Of a stretch of 64,000 nucleotides of DNA, positions 42,346 to 52,211 are shown one piece after another. Positions within the stretch are counted from its first letter, which is position 1, and each line of letters begins with the position of its first letter. The stretch lies in NCBI GenBank assembly GCA_002482645.1, contig DLGJ01000003.1, positions 1 to 64,000 on the forward strand. Reading direction: 5' to 3'. The notes beneath the pieces are model-generated. The model worked only from the letters and a program-made list of their open reading frames with translations, ran no database searches and had not been told where the DNA came from. This DNA comes from Hyphomicrobiaceae bacterium UBA7697. GTDB lineage: Bacteria > Pseudomonadota > Alphaproteobacteria > Rhizobiales > Methyloligellaceae. Position numbers and translations under genes: made by a program.

Positions 42346-42852
42346 TCAGCGCCACGCAAATGCGATCTTGCGCAAGCCCGTTTCATCGAAGCGCTCGAGG
42401 CCTTCGGCGACGGGCTTTCCGCCCAGATGGAGATAGAAGTCGCAAGCGGTCTCGTTGTCCGCGAGGGCCCAGACCAACAGCCCGTTCAAGCGCATTTCGC
42501 GAAGCTTCTGCCGGGCGCCGTTGAACAGCTTGGAGCCGAGTCCAAGCCCTTGATAAGTCGGATGAAGATAGAGTTCGAAGATCTCGCCCGCGAAGGGGCC
42601 GCGGCCTATACGGGAACGGCCGAACGTCACATATCCCGCGACCTCGCCGCCAAAGTCGAGAACAAGCACGGAAGCCCGCCGTTGCAGGACATGATTCCAC
42701 CAGCGCGGACCGTGACGCGCGATCATGCGCTCCAGATGCAGATGAGGGATGATGCCCTGATAGGCGCCCCGCCACGCTTCCTCGTAAGTGTTTGCAAGCG
42801 CGTTCGCGTCTTTTGGCCGTGCCGGCCTCACATGAGCGACATCGACGGACAT
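42346..42852 (-). CDS. GNAT-family N-acetyltransferase
   Basis: A 168-residue single-domain protein. The acetyl-CoA binding motif A is IFELYLHPTYQGLGLGSKLF, with the Q/RxxGxG/A element as QGLGLG. The second half, LLVWALADNETACDFYLHLG, is typical of the fold, as is the final ETGLRKIAFAW. The substrate cannot be inferred. It sits between the GGDEF-EAL gene and a spacer with short tandem repeats. Confidence 0.85.
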   Translation of the reverse strand: MSVDVAHVRPARPKDANALANTYEEAWRGAYQGIIPHLHLERMIARHGPRWWNHVLQRRASVLVLDFGGEVAGYVTFGRSRIGRGPFAGEIFELYLHPTYQGLGLGSKLFNGARQKLREMRLNGLLVWALADNETACDFYLHLGGKPVAEGLERFDETGLRKIAFAWR

Positions 42853-43233
42853 AGGGGAAGCTTAAACTAGTTTGCCTCGGCCGGGCAAAGACCTCGTTTG
42901 CCTTATCCCATGTTTCGATCCCAAGTTTCGATCCCGAGTTTCGATGCGGCGAGCGCAGGAAGAAGCGGGGCGGACCGCAATCGGCCTCCCCGGCCACGAT
43001 CTTTTGGCGGCGTAAAGGCCGTCTCGCCTCGTGGGCCGGCATCAGGACGATCTTGCCGTCCGTGTCGAGCTCGATGTCCATCACCCCATAGCGGCGCTTG
43101 GCGTCTTCGATCTCGATGGTGCCGTTGTTCCAGGCGCAGCGAGCGCTAAGCGGGCGATGAGGGAAACGGTGCGGAACGTCCCGAAGTTTACGGGACTTTT
43201 TGCAGCTCAACGCTCCGCGTGTGCTACCGCCTG
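42853..43233. other. Intergenic region without a supported gene
   Basis: This 381-base gap before the end of typA contains three tandem 13-bp copies of the GTTTCGATCCC type at 42910-42948. A minus-strand frame here reads a stretch resembling protein (IEIEDAKRRYGVMDIELDTD), but it enters the GNAT gene and I recognise no family. It may be the remnant of a gene. Confidence 0.4.
42910..42948. repeat. Three tandem 13-bp repeats
   Basis: ATGTTTCGATCCC (42910-42922), AAGTTTCGATCCC (42923-42935) and GAGTTTCGATGCG (42936-42948) follow one another without a gap. They lie in the GNAT-typA spacer. The pattern resembles the other short arrays noted in this window. Confidence 0.8.
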
Positions 43234-45063
43234 TCAGGCCGCGTTTTCCGCTTCGCGCTGGCGCACCGCCTTTTTGCGCTCGTTTGGATCGAGGTGGCGT
43301 TTGCGCAGGCGGATCGACGCTGGCGTGACCTCAACCAGCTCGTCGTCCTCGATATAGGACAACGCCTTCTCCAAGACCATGCGGATGGGCGGGGTGAGGC
43401 GCACCGCTTCGTCTTTCGAGGTGGTGCGAATATTGGTCAGCTTCTTGCCCTTCAGCACATTGACCTCGAGGTCGTTGCCGCGGGTGTGCTCGCCGACGAT
43501 CATGCCCTGGTACACGCGCGCGCCCGGGTCGATCATCATCGGTCCCCGGTCCTCCAGGTTCCAAAGCGCGTAAGCGACGGCCTCGCCCTGGTCCGTCGAG
43601 ATCAGGACGCCGTTGCGCCGGCCTTGGATGAGCCCTTTGTGCGGCGCATAGCCATGGAAGAGGCGATTGATGATTCCGGTGCCGCGCGTGTCGGTCAGCA
43701 GCTCGCCCTGATATCCGATCAGACCGCGTGTGGGCGCATGGAAGATGAGGCGTACGCGCCCGCCGCCCGACGGCTTCATCTCGATGAGGTCCGCCTTGCG
43801 TTCCGACAGCTTCTGCACGACCGCGCCTTGGTGCTCTTCGTCGAGGTCGATGACGACCTCTTCGATGGGCTCCAGAAGCTGCCCGGCCTCGTTGCGTTGC
43901 ATCAGAACGCTCGGCCGCGACACGGAGAGCTCGAATCCCTCGCGGCGCATGGTTTCGATCAAGATTCCGAGCTGCAACTCGCCGCGCCCGGCGACGATCA
44001 TCGAATCGCGTTCGTCGGATTCGGTGACCTTCAGCGCGACGTTGCCTTCCGCTTCTTGCAGGAGCCGGTCGCGGATCATCCGTCCCGTGACCTTGGTGCC
44101 TTCCGTGCCCGCCAGCGGGGAGTCGTTGACGCGGAACGTCATGGACAGCGTTGGCGGATCGATGGGCTGGGCGGGAAGCGGCGCCTCGACCGATGGCGCG
44201 CAAATCGTATGGGCGACCGTCGCGTTCGGCAGGCCCGCGATCGAGACGATGTCGCCGGCGCCGGCCTCGTCCAAGGCCGCCCGCTCAAGTCCCCGGAAGG
44301 CGAGCACCTTGGAGACGCGGCCCTGCTCGACCAAATTTCCCTCGTGGTCCAGCACCTTGACCATCTCGTTCGGCTTGATCGCGCCCGACGTGATGCGCCC
44401 CGTGACGATACGGCCGAGATACGGATTGGCTTCGAGAATGGTGCCGAGCAGCCGGAACGGGCCGTCCTCGACCTTTGGCGGGGCGACATGGCGCAGCACC
44501 AACTCGAAGAGTGGCGTCATGCCCTGATCCTTCGGGCCGTCCGGGCTCGCCGCCATCCAGCCTTCCTTGGCCGAGCCGTACAGAACGGGGAAGTCGAGCT
44601 GCTCGTCGTTGGCATCGAGCGCGGCGAACAAATCGAAGATCTCGTTCAAGACGTCGTCAGGCCGTGCATCGGGCCTGTCGACCTTGTTGACGACGACAAT
44701 GGGTTTGAGGCCCATCTTCAGGGCCTTGGACACGACGAATTTCGTTTGCGGCAGCGGGCCCTCGGCCGCGTCAACCAAGACAAGCGCGCCGTCGACCATG
44801 TTGAGGATGCGCTCGACCTCGCCGCCGAAGTCCGCGTGGCCCGGCGTGTCGACCACGTTGATGCGGGTGCCGTTCCAGACGATCGACGTCGCCTTCGCGA
44901 GGATGGTGATCCCGCGTTCGCGCTCCAAATCGTTGGAGTCCATGGCGCGCTCATCCACGCGCTGATTGTCGCGAACGGCGCCGGATTGCTGCAGGAGCCG
45001 GTCCACCAGGGTCGTCTTGCCATGGTCGACATGCGCGATGATGGCGATATTGCGTAGCTTCAT
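43234..45063 (-). CDS. typA: Translational GTPase TypA (BipA)
   Basis: A 609-residue ribosome-binding GTPase of the EF-G group. The G1 motif is IAHVDHGKTTLVDRLLQQSG, G2 RGITI follows ERERGITI, and DTPGHADFGGEVERIL and NKVDRPDARPDDVL give G3 and G4. The C-terminal domain and MPHKGLI-like APHKGLIQ follow. BipA acts in ribosome assembly and stress, cold and virulence responses. The start at 45063 (MKLRNIAIIAHVD) is preferred to 45156. The gene diverges from the oxalate decarboxylase across about 230 bases. Confidence 0.97.
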   Translation of the reverse strand: MKLRNIAIIAHVDHGKTTLVDRLLQQSGAVRDNQRVDERAMDSNDLERERGITILAKATSIVWNGTRINVVDTPGHADFGGEVERILNMVDGALVLVDAAEGPLPQTKFVVSKALKMGLKPIVVVNKVDRPDARPDDVLNEIFDLFAALDANDEQLDFPVLYGSAKEGWMAASPDGPKDQGMTPLFELVLRHVAPPKVEDGPFRLLGTILEANPYLGRIVTGRITSGAIKPNEMVKVLDHEGNLVEQGRVSKVLAFRGLERAALDEAGAGDIVSIAGLPNATVAHTICAPSVEAPLPAQPIDPPTLSMTFRVNDSPLAGTEGTKVTGRMIRDRLLQEAEGNVALKVTESDERDSMIVAGRGELQLGILIETMRREGFELSVSRPSVLMQRNEAGQLLEPIEEVVIDLDEEHQGAVVQKLSERKADLIEMKPSGGGRVRLIFHAPTRGLIGYQGELLTDTRGTGIINRLFHGYAPHKGLIQGRRNGVLISTDQGEAVAYALWNLEDRGPMMIDPGARVYQGMIVGEHTRGNDLEVNVLKGKKLTNIRTTSKDEAVRLTPPIRMVLEKALSYIEDDELVEVTPASIRLRKRHLDPNERKKAVRQREAENAA

Positions 45064-45253
45064 GTTCGGAGCGCTTTCGGCCGGTCGTGGGCATATGTGC
45101 CGACGGGCTGTTGTTGCGGCGCAATATAGGGATTTTCGCGCCAACCGCAACGGCACCGTGGCTGTGGGTTCACGGGACCGTCGCGGGGCGCGGATATTCG
45201 TTGCGCGGGCGGGCGGGCGTGCCGCAAACTTCCGCCGCCCAAATCTTCGAAGC

Positions 45254-45281
45254 CATCAAGGTCCGGTCATCAAGGTCCAGC
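45254..45281. repeat. Two tandem 14-bp copies upstream of the oxalate decarboxylase
   Basis: CATCAAGGTCCGGT (45254-45267) and CATCAAGGTCCAGC (45268-45281) match at 12 of 14 positions and lie just 14 bases before the start codon at 45296. They may modify the leader of this gene. Confidence 0.7.
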
Positions 45282-45295
45282 CAAAAGGTTCAACC

Positions 45296-46375
45296 ATGAG
45301 TGAAACGCCCCAACCGCCCTACGGGCCGACACCCGCCGCCCTGTCCGGGGCCGAACTGCCGTCCTTCCGCTATGCCTTGGGCGAAGCGCCGGCGAAACAG
45401 TTCGACGGCGGCACGGCGAAGGAGGCGAATGCCGGCCAGTTCCCGGTGTCCGAGGCGCTCGCCGGGGTCTATATGACGCTCGAACCGGGCGCGGTGCGCG
45501 AGCTGCATTGGCACGCCAACGCCGCCGAGTGGGCCTACATGATCGAGGGCCACGCCCGCGTCACCACGATCGATCCCGACAACCAAAGCGAGGTCGTCGA
45601 TTTCGGCCCCGGCGACGTCTGGTATTTTCCGCGCGGCCACGGGCATTCGATACAGGGGCTCGCCGGCGGGTGCACCTTCATCTTGGTGTTCGACAACGGC
45701 TACTTCTCCGAGTTCGGCACGTTCTCGATCACCGATTGGCTTGGGCACACGCCCCATGCCGTGCTTGCCAAGAATTTCGGCCTGCCCGAATCGGCATTCG
45801 CGAATTTTCCCAACCACGAAGTCTACATCGCCAAAGGCCCCGTTCCGCCGCCGCTTGCCGCCGATCCGGAGCCCGGCTCGCTCAACGCACCGCCTTTGAC
45901 GCATCGCTACCGCCTGTTGGCGCAGGCCCCGGAGCCGTTTCCCGGCGGCGAGATGCGGATCGCCTCGGAAGTGGAGTTTCCAATCTCGAGCACGATGACC
46001 GGCGCGCTTCTCACCATCGCGCCCGGCGGCATGCGCGAATTGCACTGGCATCCCAACGCGGTGGAGTGGCAGTACTATCTCAAGGGCACGGGCCGCATGA
46101 CCGTGTTCGGCTCGGGCGGCCGGGCGCGGACGGATGCGTTCGGAGCAGGCGATGTGGGGTACGTGCCGCAGGGCTTCGGCCACTACATCGAAAACACGGG
46201 CGACGACGACCTCGAACTTCTCGTCGTTCTCAACAACGGCACCTACGAATCGATCTCGATCACCGCCTGGATGGCGGGCACGCCGGATCTCCTGCTCGCG
46301 ACGAATTTCGGCGTGAAGGAGAGCGTATTCGAAAAGATGCCCGGCGATGCGGTCATCATTCCGGAAGAGGGATAG
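45296..46375 (+). CDS. Bicupin oxalate decarboxylase
   Basis: A 359-residue protein of two cupin domains. The first has ELHWHANAAEWAYMIEG and RGHGHSIQG, the second has ELHWHPNAVEWQYYLKG and GFGHYIENTG, so both Mn-binding sites (HxH...E and H) appear intact. The lid of the first active site, which in Bacillus OxdC is SENST and sets decarboxylase versus oxidase activity, reads SEFGT here; the Glu is kept. It converts oxalate to formate and CO2. There is no signal peptide, so it acts in the cytosol. The start ATG follows AAAAGG. The 3' end is duplicated in tandem (46361-46397). Confidence 0.88.
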   Translation: MSETPQPPYGPTPAALSGAELPSFRYALGEAPAKQFDGGTAKEANAGQFPVSEALAGVYMTLEPGAVRELHWHANAAEWAYMIEGHARVTTIDPDNQSEVVDFGPGDVWYFPRGHGHSIQGLAGGCTFILVFDNGYFSEFGTFSITDWLGHTPHAVLAKNFGLPESAFANFPNHEVYIAKGPVPPPLAADPEPGSLNAPPLTHRYRLLAQAPEPFPGGEMRIASEVEFPISSTMTGALLTIAPGGMRELHWHPNAVEWQYYLKGTGRMTVFGSGGRARTDAFGAGDVGYVPQGFGHYIENTGDDDLELLVVLNNGTYESISITAWMAGTPDLLLATNFGVKESVFEKMPGDAVIIPEEG

Positions 46376-46397
46376 GCCCCGGAAGAGGAATTAGGCC
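46361..46397. repeat. Tandem duplication of the 3' end of the oxalate decarboxylase gene
   Basis: CCGGAAGAGGGATAGGCC (46361-46378), which contains the stop codon, is followed by CCGGAAGAGGAATTAGGCC (46379-46397). The second copy carries a further in-sequence TAG-like region and is outside the gene. The layout resembles the secB array. Confidence 0.75.
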
Positions 46398-46481
46398 TGT
46401 GTTCGTGCTGCGCCGTCGGGTCAATCGGCATCAAAAGGACCTTGTTTGGCGGGTTCCGGCTTTGTCCGCACCGCGCGGCGG

Positions 46482-46533
46482 AACACTTGCCGAACACTCC
46501 CTGTCCGAGTGCCAAGCGCCTTGGGCAAGTGTT
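46482..46533. promoter_or_regulatory. Inverted repeat and nested stem upstream of the autotransporter-like gene
   Basis: AACACTTGCC (46482-46491) pairs with GGCAAGTGTT (46524-46533), a perfect 10-bp stem with a 32-base loop. Inside the loop CACTC (46495-46499) pairs with GAGTG (46506-46510). It sits about 150 bases before the next start. The 311-base spacer 46376-46686 holds the tandem duplication, this structure and no gene; TTGACT at 46595-46600 is a possible -35 box. Confidence 0.45.
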
Positions 46534-46686
46534 GCGCGGGCGCCATAGGCAGGCCGAAACCTCTCTGTTCTTACTCGAAAATTCGGCGGAAACATTGACT
46601 ACACGTACAAGTTTCGCGACCCTTTGAACCTGCAACGGGCGCGCGGCGCACGGCCCGGGGCGTAAAAAATCGCTTTGGGGGGCGCT

Positions 46687-49164
46687 GTGAAGCTTCATTG
46701 CCAGGCGGCCATGCTTGTGGCCACGACGATGACATTTGGCTTGGTTGCGGGCTCGGCCCATGCGGAGTTCCGGCATCTCGGGCCGCCGCCCGACAACACC
46801 AACGAAGATTACACCTTCGCCTGGGGTACGTCCGTCGGCGGCGCATTCGTAGCTGGCGAGGCCAACGTCGCGAACTGCGGTCTCAACACTATCGGGCAAG
46901 GCCGTCGGCCTGTGTGCACCATGGCCGCGGTGTGGGCGCCGAATTTCGGCTCAAGTCCAGCGCTCGACGAGCCCTTCATCCTGCCGTTGCTGACGGCGGG
47001 TTTGCCGGACTTGCGTGACCGCTACTGGTCGCAGGCCCGCGCCATCGACGCCGACGGCGACACCATCGTCGGCCGCGACCAATATGACGAGTTCGTCGAG
47101 GTCCGCCCCGGCGAATTTTCGAATGACGGCGAACGCTATCGCGCGATCGCCTGGACGCGCAATGCCAACGCGCCGTGGTCGAACGCCAATGCGCAGGCGA
47201 CGGAACTCAAGCCCGACGGGGATCACGAATTCGCGGGCGCGCGGGGTGTCAGCGACGACGGCAACTACGCCGTGGGATGGATGGCGAACTACGGCGACCC
47301 GTTCAATGATATAGACGCCACGCTGTGGGTCCGTCGCGGCGCAACTGCCTGGGATGTTGGGCTCGATATTCTCAATGTTGGGGGACAATCAAGCGTTGCG
47401 AACGGCGTTGCCGTGGACGACGGCAAGCCCGTGGTCGTCGGCTGGATCGGATCGGTGGACCTACGAGATCACGTTCTCTCCGGTAGCGACAACGATAGGA
47501 ATGTCTTCGAAATCAACTACTTCCGTCCAAGGGCGTTCGTCTGGGAGCAGGCGACGGGCATGGAAGAGCTTCAGCGGCTGTCGAACGGCAGCGCCACCGC
47601 CGCGCGGAGCGACGCGACGGCCATCAGCGCCGATGCCAAGACCATCGTCGGCTGGAGCGACAGGCCGGCGCGCAACGACGGGGACCCCTTTCTCGAAGCC
47701 GTGCGCTGGACGCGCTCGGGCAACGGCTGGTCGGCCGCGAAAGGGCTCGGCGTTTTCGATCTGCCGCAGAGTCTCGCCGCCACGGTTCAAGACGAGTTCT
47801 CGCGGGAACTCGAAGACGGCATGATCCCGCTCGGCTCCGTCGCGCTCGCCGTCAGCGAACACGGCAAGGCCGTCGCCGGCTATCAGGCGTTCGGGCGAGT
47901 GCTTGACCGTCGCGGCCAGCAGAATGAGCGTGAGCCGCGTTCGGACTTCCGTCTCGCCTATTTCTGGAGCGAGGAGCACGGCGCCAAGGGCCAGTATCTC
48001 GGCGACGTGCTCAAGGCCGATGGCGTCGATATCGGCCCCTGGGTGCTGTTCACGGCGACGGGCGTGCGTGAGGAGAAGGACTTCTTCGTCATCGTCGGCG
48101 ACGGCTCGAGCGATGGCCGAATCCGCGAAGCCGAACTACCGGGTTACATCGCGCGCATTGGACGCGATCCGGACGCCCCCGATGGGAACCCGGCTTCGAT
48201 CTCGGGCTTCACGACGCCGGCGGAGCAGATTGTGTCCTTCAGCGCGGTGTCGTCCGCGACGCTCGCCATCGGCACCAATTTCGGATCGACGCTGAACGGG
48301 CTCAACGAGATGGTCGAGAACCATCGCTGTATCCGGCCCCAGGATGCGAAAGCGTCGGGGTGGTGCTTCTTCACCTTCGGCACCGGCGGTTTCGTCGATG
48401 AGGTCGATTCCGAAGGCGACGGACAGTTCGCCGGCGATGTCGGCATCGCGCACTATTTCACGCCCGTAAGTTCCGTCGGCGTCACGGTCGGCGCCGGCCA
48501 GACGGAGATGTCGACCTTCTGGGACGGCAGCGTCCGTAGCACCGAGTTCCATATGGGCGGCTATGCCGCGCATATGCCGGATACGGGCCTGCGCCTGTTC
48601 GGGGCCGGACTTTGGGGAGACCTGTCCGACGTCGACATCACGCGCGGATATCTGAACGGCGTCGGCGTGACCAACTCGTTCGGCAATACGGAGGGCGAGG
48701 GCTGGGGCGTGATGGGCCGGATCGGCTGGGGTTTCCGTGCGACCGACACCACGCTGCTGACGCCATTCGCGGAACTCACTTACACGGACGCTCAGCTCGA
48801 TGGTTTTCGCGAGACCGGCGGACCGTTCCCCACGACGTTCCAGGACGTCAGCACCAACACGACCGTGGGCCGTATCGGCATCTTGGAGGAGACGGATCTT
48901 ACCGAATCGATCAGGGTGTTCACGTCGCTGGCCTGGGCGCAGGTGCTCGACCGGGACGACCCGGTGGTCCGGGGCGCCGTGCTCGACATCTTCGAGCTGT
49001 CCACGGACACCGCGGGCACTCTCGACGGCTGGGCCGAGATCATGGCCGGCGCGCGCTATCAGCTGAACGAGAGGGGTGTGTTCTCGGTTTCCGGCAACGT
49101 CGCCACCGAGTTCGACGAGTACTTCACGCTCGGCGGCCGGGTCGGCTACAGCCAGACCTTCTAG
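46687..49164 (+). CDS. HAF-repeat autotransporter-like outer-membrane protein
   Basis: An 825-residue secreted protein. The signal peptide KLHCQAAMLVATTMTFGLVA ends near SAHAEF. Residues 30-510 form a propeller-like passenger made of repeated segments such as ARAIDADGDTIVG, ARGVSDDGNYAVGW, ATAISADAKTIVGW and ALAVSEHGKAVAGY, the HAF-type extracellular repeat. From about residue 560 there is a beta-barrel-like domain, ending FTLGGRVGYSQTF with the terminal Phe expected for outer-membrane proteins. Cys pairs (CGLNTIGQGRRPVC, CIRPQDAKASGWC) may form disulfides. The GTG at 46687 follows a GGGGGG ribosome-binding-like tract; ligand and role are unknown. Confidence 0.8.
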   Translation: MKLHCQAAMLVATTMTFGLVAGSAHAEFRHLGPPPDNTNEDYTFAWGTSVGGAFVAGEANVANCGLNTIGQGRRPVCTMAAVWAPNFGSSPALDEPFILPLLTAGLPDLRDRYWSQARAIDADGDTIVGRDQYDEFVEVRPGEFSNDGERYRAIAWTRNANAPWSNANAQATELKPDGDHEFAGARGVSDDGNYAVGWMANYGDPFNDIDATLWVRRGATAWDVGLDILNVGGQSSVANGVAVDDGKPVVVGWIGSVDLRDHVLSGSDNDRNVFEINYFRPRAFVWEQATGMEELQRLSNGSATAARSDATAISADAKTIVGWSDRPARNDGDPFLEAVRWTRSGNGWSAAKGLGVFDLPQSLAATVQDEFSRELEDGMIPLGSVALAVSEHGKAVAGYQAFGRVLDRRGQQNEREPRSDFRLAYFWSEEHGAKGQYLGDVLKADGVDIGPWVLFTATGVREEKDFFVIVGDGSSDGRIREAELPGYIARIGRDPDAPDGNPASISGFTTPAEQIVSFSAVSSATLAIGTNFGSTLNGLNEMVENHRCIRPQDAKASGWCFFTFGTGGFVDEVDSEGDGQFAGDVGIAHYFTPVSSVGVTVGAGQTEMSTFWDGSVRSTEFHMGGYAAHMPDTGLRLFGAGLWGDLSDVDITRGYLNGVGVTNSFGNTEGEGWGVMGRIGWGFRATDTTLLTPFAELTYTDAQLDGFRETGGPFPTTFQDVSTNTTVGRIGILEETDLTESIRVFTSLAWAQVLDRDDPVVRGAVLDIFELSTDTAGTLDGWAEIMAGARYQLNERGVFSVSGNVATEFDEYFTLGGRVGYSQTF

Positions 49165-49177
49165 AGCGCGGCGGACG

Positions 49178-50248
49178 CTATGCCCTCGCCAGCGCCGCCC
49201 GGGCGTCGTCGGCGAGCCAGCGGGTCAAGGCGCTGGCGCTCATGGCGCCCGGCAGCTTCGCCGCCTGGCCGGACCAGAGCGGGGAGAAATCGCTCGAGCC
49301 GTCCGCTTCCGCCTTGGTCCGCAGCGGTGCGATCGCCGGTCGCGCGCGCGGGAAGCGCGGCGCGGCGGCGTTCATCGGCCCTTGCTCGCGCATGAAGCGG
49401 TTGACGACGCCACGGGCGGGGCGGCCCGTGAGGACATTGGTCATGGCGGTTTCGCGGGCCGGATCGGCCAGGGCCGCGCGGTGGAGCGGCGGCGTCCAGG
49501 CTTCGTCGGTCAGGAGATAGGCGGTGCCGATTTGCACCGCGCCCGCACCCAGAGCAAAGCAGGCAGCGATGGCCGGGCCGTCGGCGATACCGCCCGCGGC
49601 GATCACCGGCACGTCGAGTGTCGCGCAGATGCCCCGAACGAGCGCCAAGGTTCCGGCCTGAGAGCCGACCTCGGTTTCGAGGAACATGCCTCGGTGGCCG
49701 CCGGCCTCCGCCCCTTGCGCGATGATCGCATCGACTCCCTTGGCGGCGAGATATCGCGCCTCCCGGAGCGACGTCGCCGAGCACAGAACCATGCATCCGG
49801 CGCTCTTGACGCGGGAGAGAAGCGGTTCGGGCGGCACGCCGAAGTGAAAGCTCACGATTTCCGGTTTGACGGATTCGATCACGGCACATTCGGCTTCCCC
49901 GAACGGCGCATGCCCGGCCGGGAGCGGCAAGTCCGGAGGGCTGACGCCGGCCGCTTCGAAATACGGACGGAGACGGTCCAGCCACGCCCGGTCGCGGTCC
50001 GGATCGTCGGGCTCGGGCGTGTGACAGAAGAAATTCGTGTTCAGCGGCGCCTTGGTCTTAGCGCGAAACGCGGCGATGCCCGCCTCTATCTCCTCCGGTC
50101 CCAAAACCGCGCACGGAAGCGCACCCAAACCGCCGGCCTCGGCGACGCCCAGAGCCACGTCGATCCCCGTCGAGTTCGCCATGGGAGCTTGGACTATCGG
50201 GATGTCGATACCGAAGAGGTCGAGAAGCCGTCGGTTGGGCCAGGTCAT
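49178..50248 (-). CDS. Nitronate monooxygenase-like flavoprotein
   Basis: A 356-residue FMN-dependent TIM-barrel of the NMO / 2-nitropropane dioxygenase family. The N-terminus IDIPIVQAPMANSTGIDVAL, the flavin-binding QGAEAGGHRGMFL with its conserved His, and the PVIAAGGIADGPAIAACFAL phosphate-binding region are diagnostic. GAGAVQIGTAYLLTDEA follows. It oxidises nitronates or acts as a quinone reductase; the substrate cannot be chosen. The C-terminal 60 residues are more variable. It lies 38 bases downstream of argG in the same direction and converges with the autotransporter-like gene. Confidence 0.88.
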   Translation of the reverse strand: MTWPNRRLLDLFGIDIPIVQAPMANSTGIDVALGVAEAGGLGALPCAVLGPEEIEAGIAAFRAKTKAPLNTNFFCHTPEPDDPDRDRAWLDRLRPYFEAAGVSPPDLPLPAGHAPFGEAECAVIESVKPEIVSFHFGVPPEPLLSRVKSAGCMVLCSATSLREARYLAAKGVDAIIAQGAEAGGHRGMFLETEVGSQAGTLALVRGICATLDVPVIAAGGIADGPAIAACFALGAGAVQIGTAYLLTDEAWTPPLHRAALADPARETAMTNVLTGRPARGVVNRFMREQGPMNAAAPRFPRARPAIAPLRTKAEADGSSDFSPLWSGQAAKLPGAMSASALTRWLADDARAALARA

Positions 50249-50286
50249 GATGTCCTCGTTGTGCGGCCGGTGCGAAAGTTTGGCCG

Positions 50287-51495
<1,209 letters not shown>

Positions 51496-51986
51496 TCGAT
51501 GTCCTGGTAAGCCGCCGGCACGGCGCGCGAGTTGATTTCGCAGGGACTATAGGCGCGCAAGGCCGGTGCGCAAGAGGCCGCCGTTGTCCATCGCGGTGGC
51601 GTGACGGCCGGCCCAAAGCGGCGCCACGAAAATCCCTAGCCGGGCCTGGAGCGCCGTTGCAGCACCTCGCCCGCGTGACGCAGCGCAGCGCCGTGACGAT
51701 TGTGACGTGGCCGGCGAACGGCACGTCGCGCAGGACGCGGCGTCCAAAGGCGACGCGCAAGCTTCCGGACGAGGCGCCGTAATGCACGGCCGGAGCCACG
51801 GTCCAGAAGGCGAGAGTCCCCTCGCCGGATACGAACGAACGATTGCGCTCGCGGGCTCCGCCCGGACGCCGCCACGGCGCGAAACCGGTCCCGCCGAATG
51901 ACGTTTTTATGATTGTTGCGTAAAGGCTTGGAACCGTGGAGACTGGCCTTGAGTTGAGTCTTCGGAATGTCCGAAGGAGTACGCCG
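51496..51986. other. Intergenic region without a supported gene
   Basis: A 491-base G/C-rich gap between argG and the small gene at 51987. Several short frames are open on both strands but none has a ribosome-binding site, family resemblance or consistent extent. The argG promoter must lie in its left part. An AAGGAG sequence at 51974-51979 belongs to the next gene. Confidence 0.4.
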
Positions 51987-52211
51987 ATGGCGAACGATAA
52001 GATGGTCAAGAACTCCGAGCAAGCAATGGCGCGCGAGGCGCTGCGGCGGAAGCTGGGCTTCGCTTGGCGGCGGCGTATTGGCGGTCAGGTTCCGTCGTCT
52101 TGGCGGCAGACCGTGACGCACTTCAAGCCCGAGCCATGGCTGGAGGCCGTGGCCCATGACGAAGCGCGCATGCCGGTCAAGCTCCGCGACCTGCCAGAAG
52201 CCAGTAGATAA
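51987..52211 (+). CDS. Small conserved-looking hypothetical protein
   Basis: A 74-residue basic and Trp-containing protein starting MANDKMVKNSEQAMAREALR and containing GFAWRRRIGGQVPSSWRQTV. The ATG at 51987 has a strong ribosome-binding site, AAGGAG, seven bases upstream, which is why I accept it. I recognise no family. Its end overlaps the convergent membrane-protein gene by 35 bases. Three Trp residues and many Arg suggest a nucleic-acid or membrane partner, but this is guesswork. Confidence 0.55.
   Translation: MANDKMVKNSEQAMAREALRRKLGFAWRRRIGGQVPSSWRQTVTHFKPEPWLEAVAHDEARMPVKLRDLPEASR

Noticed and set aside
43219..45057. Long plus-strand open frame (612 codons) across typA.
   Set aside because: The typA gene on the minus strand has complete GTPase motifs; the plus-strand frame is its shadow.
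51547..51747. Minus-strand 66-codon frame in the argG spacer.
   Set aside because: No ribosome-binding site, Arg/Ala-rich composition typical of random G/C-rich frames, and no family.
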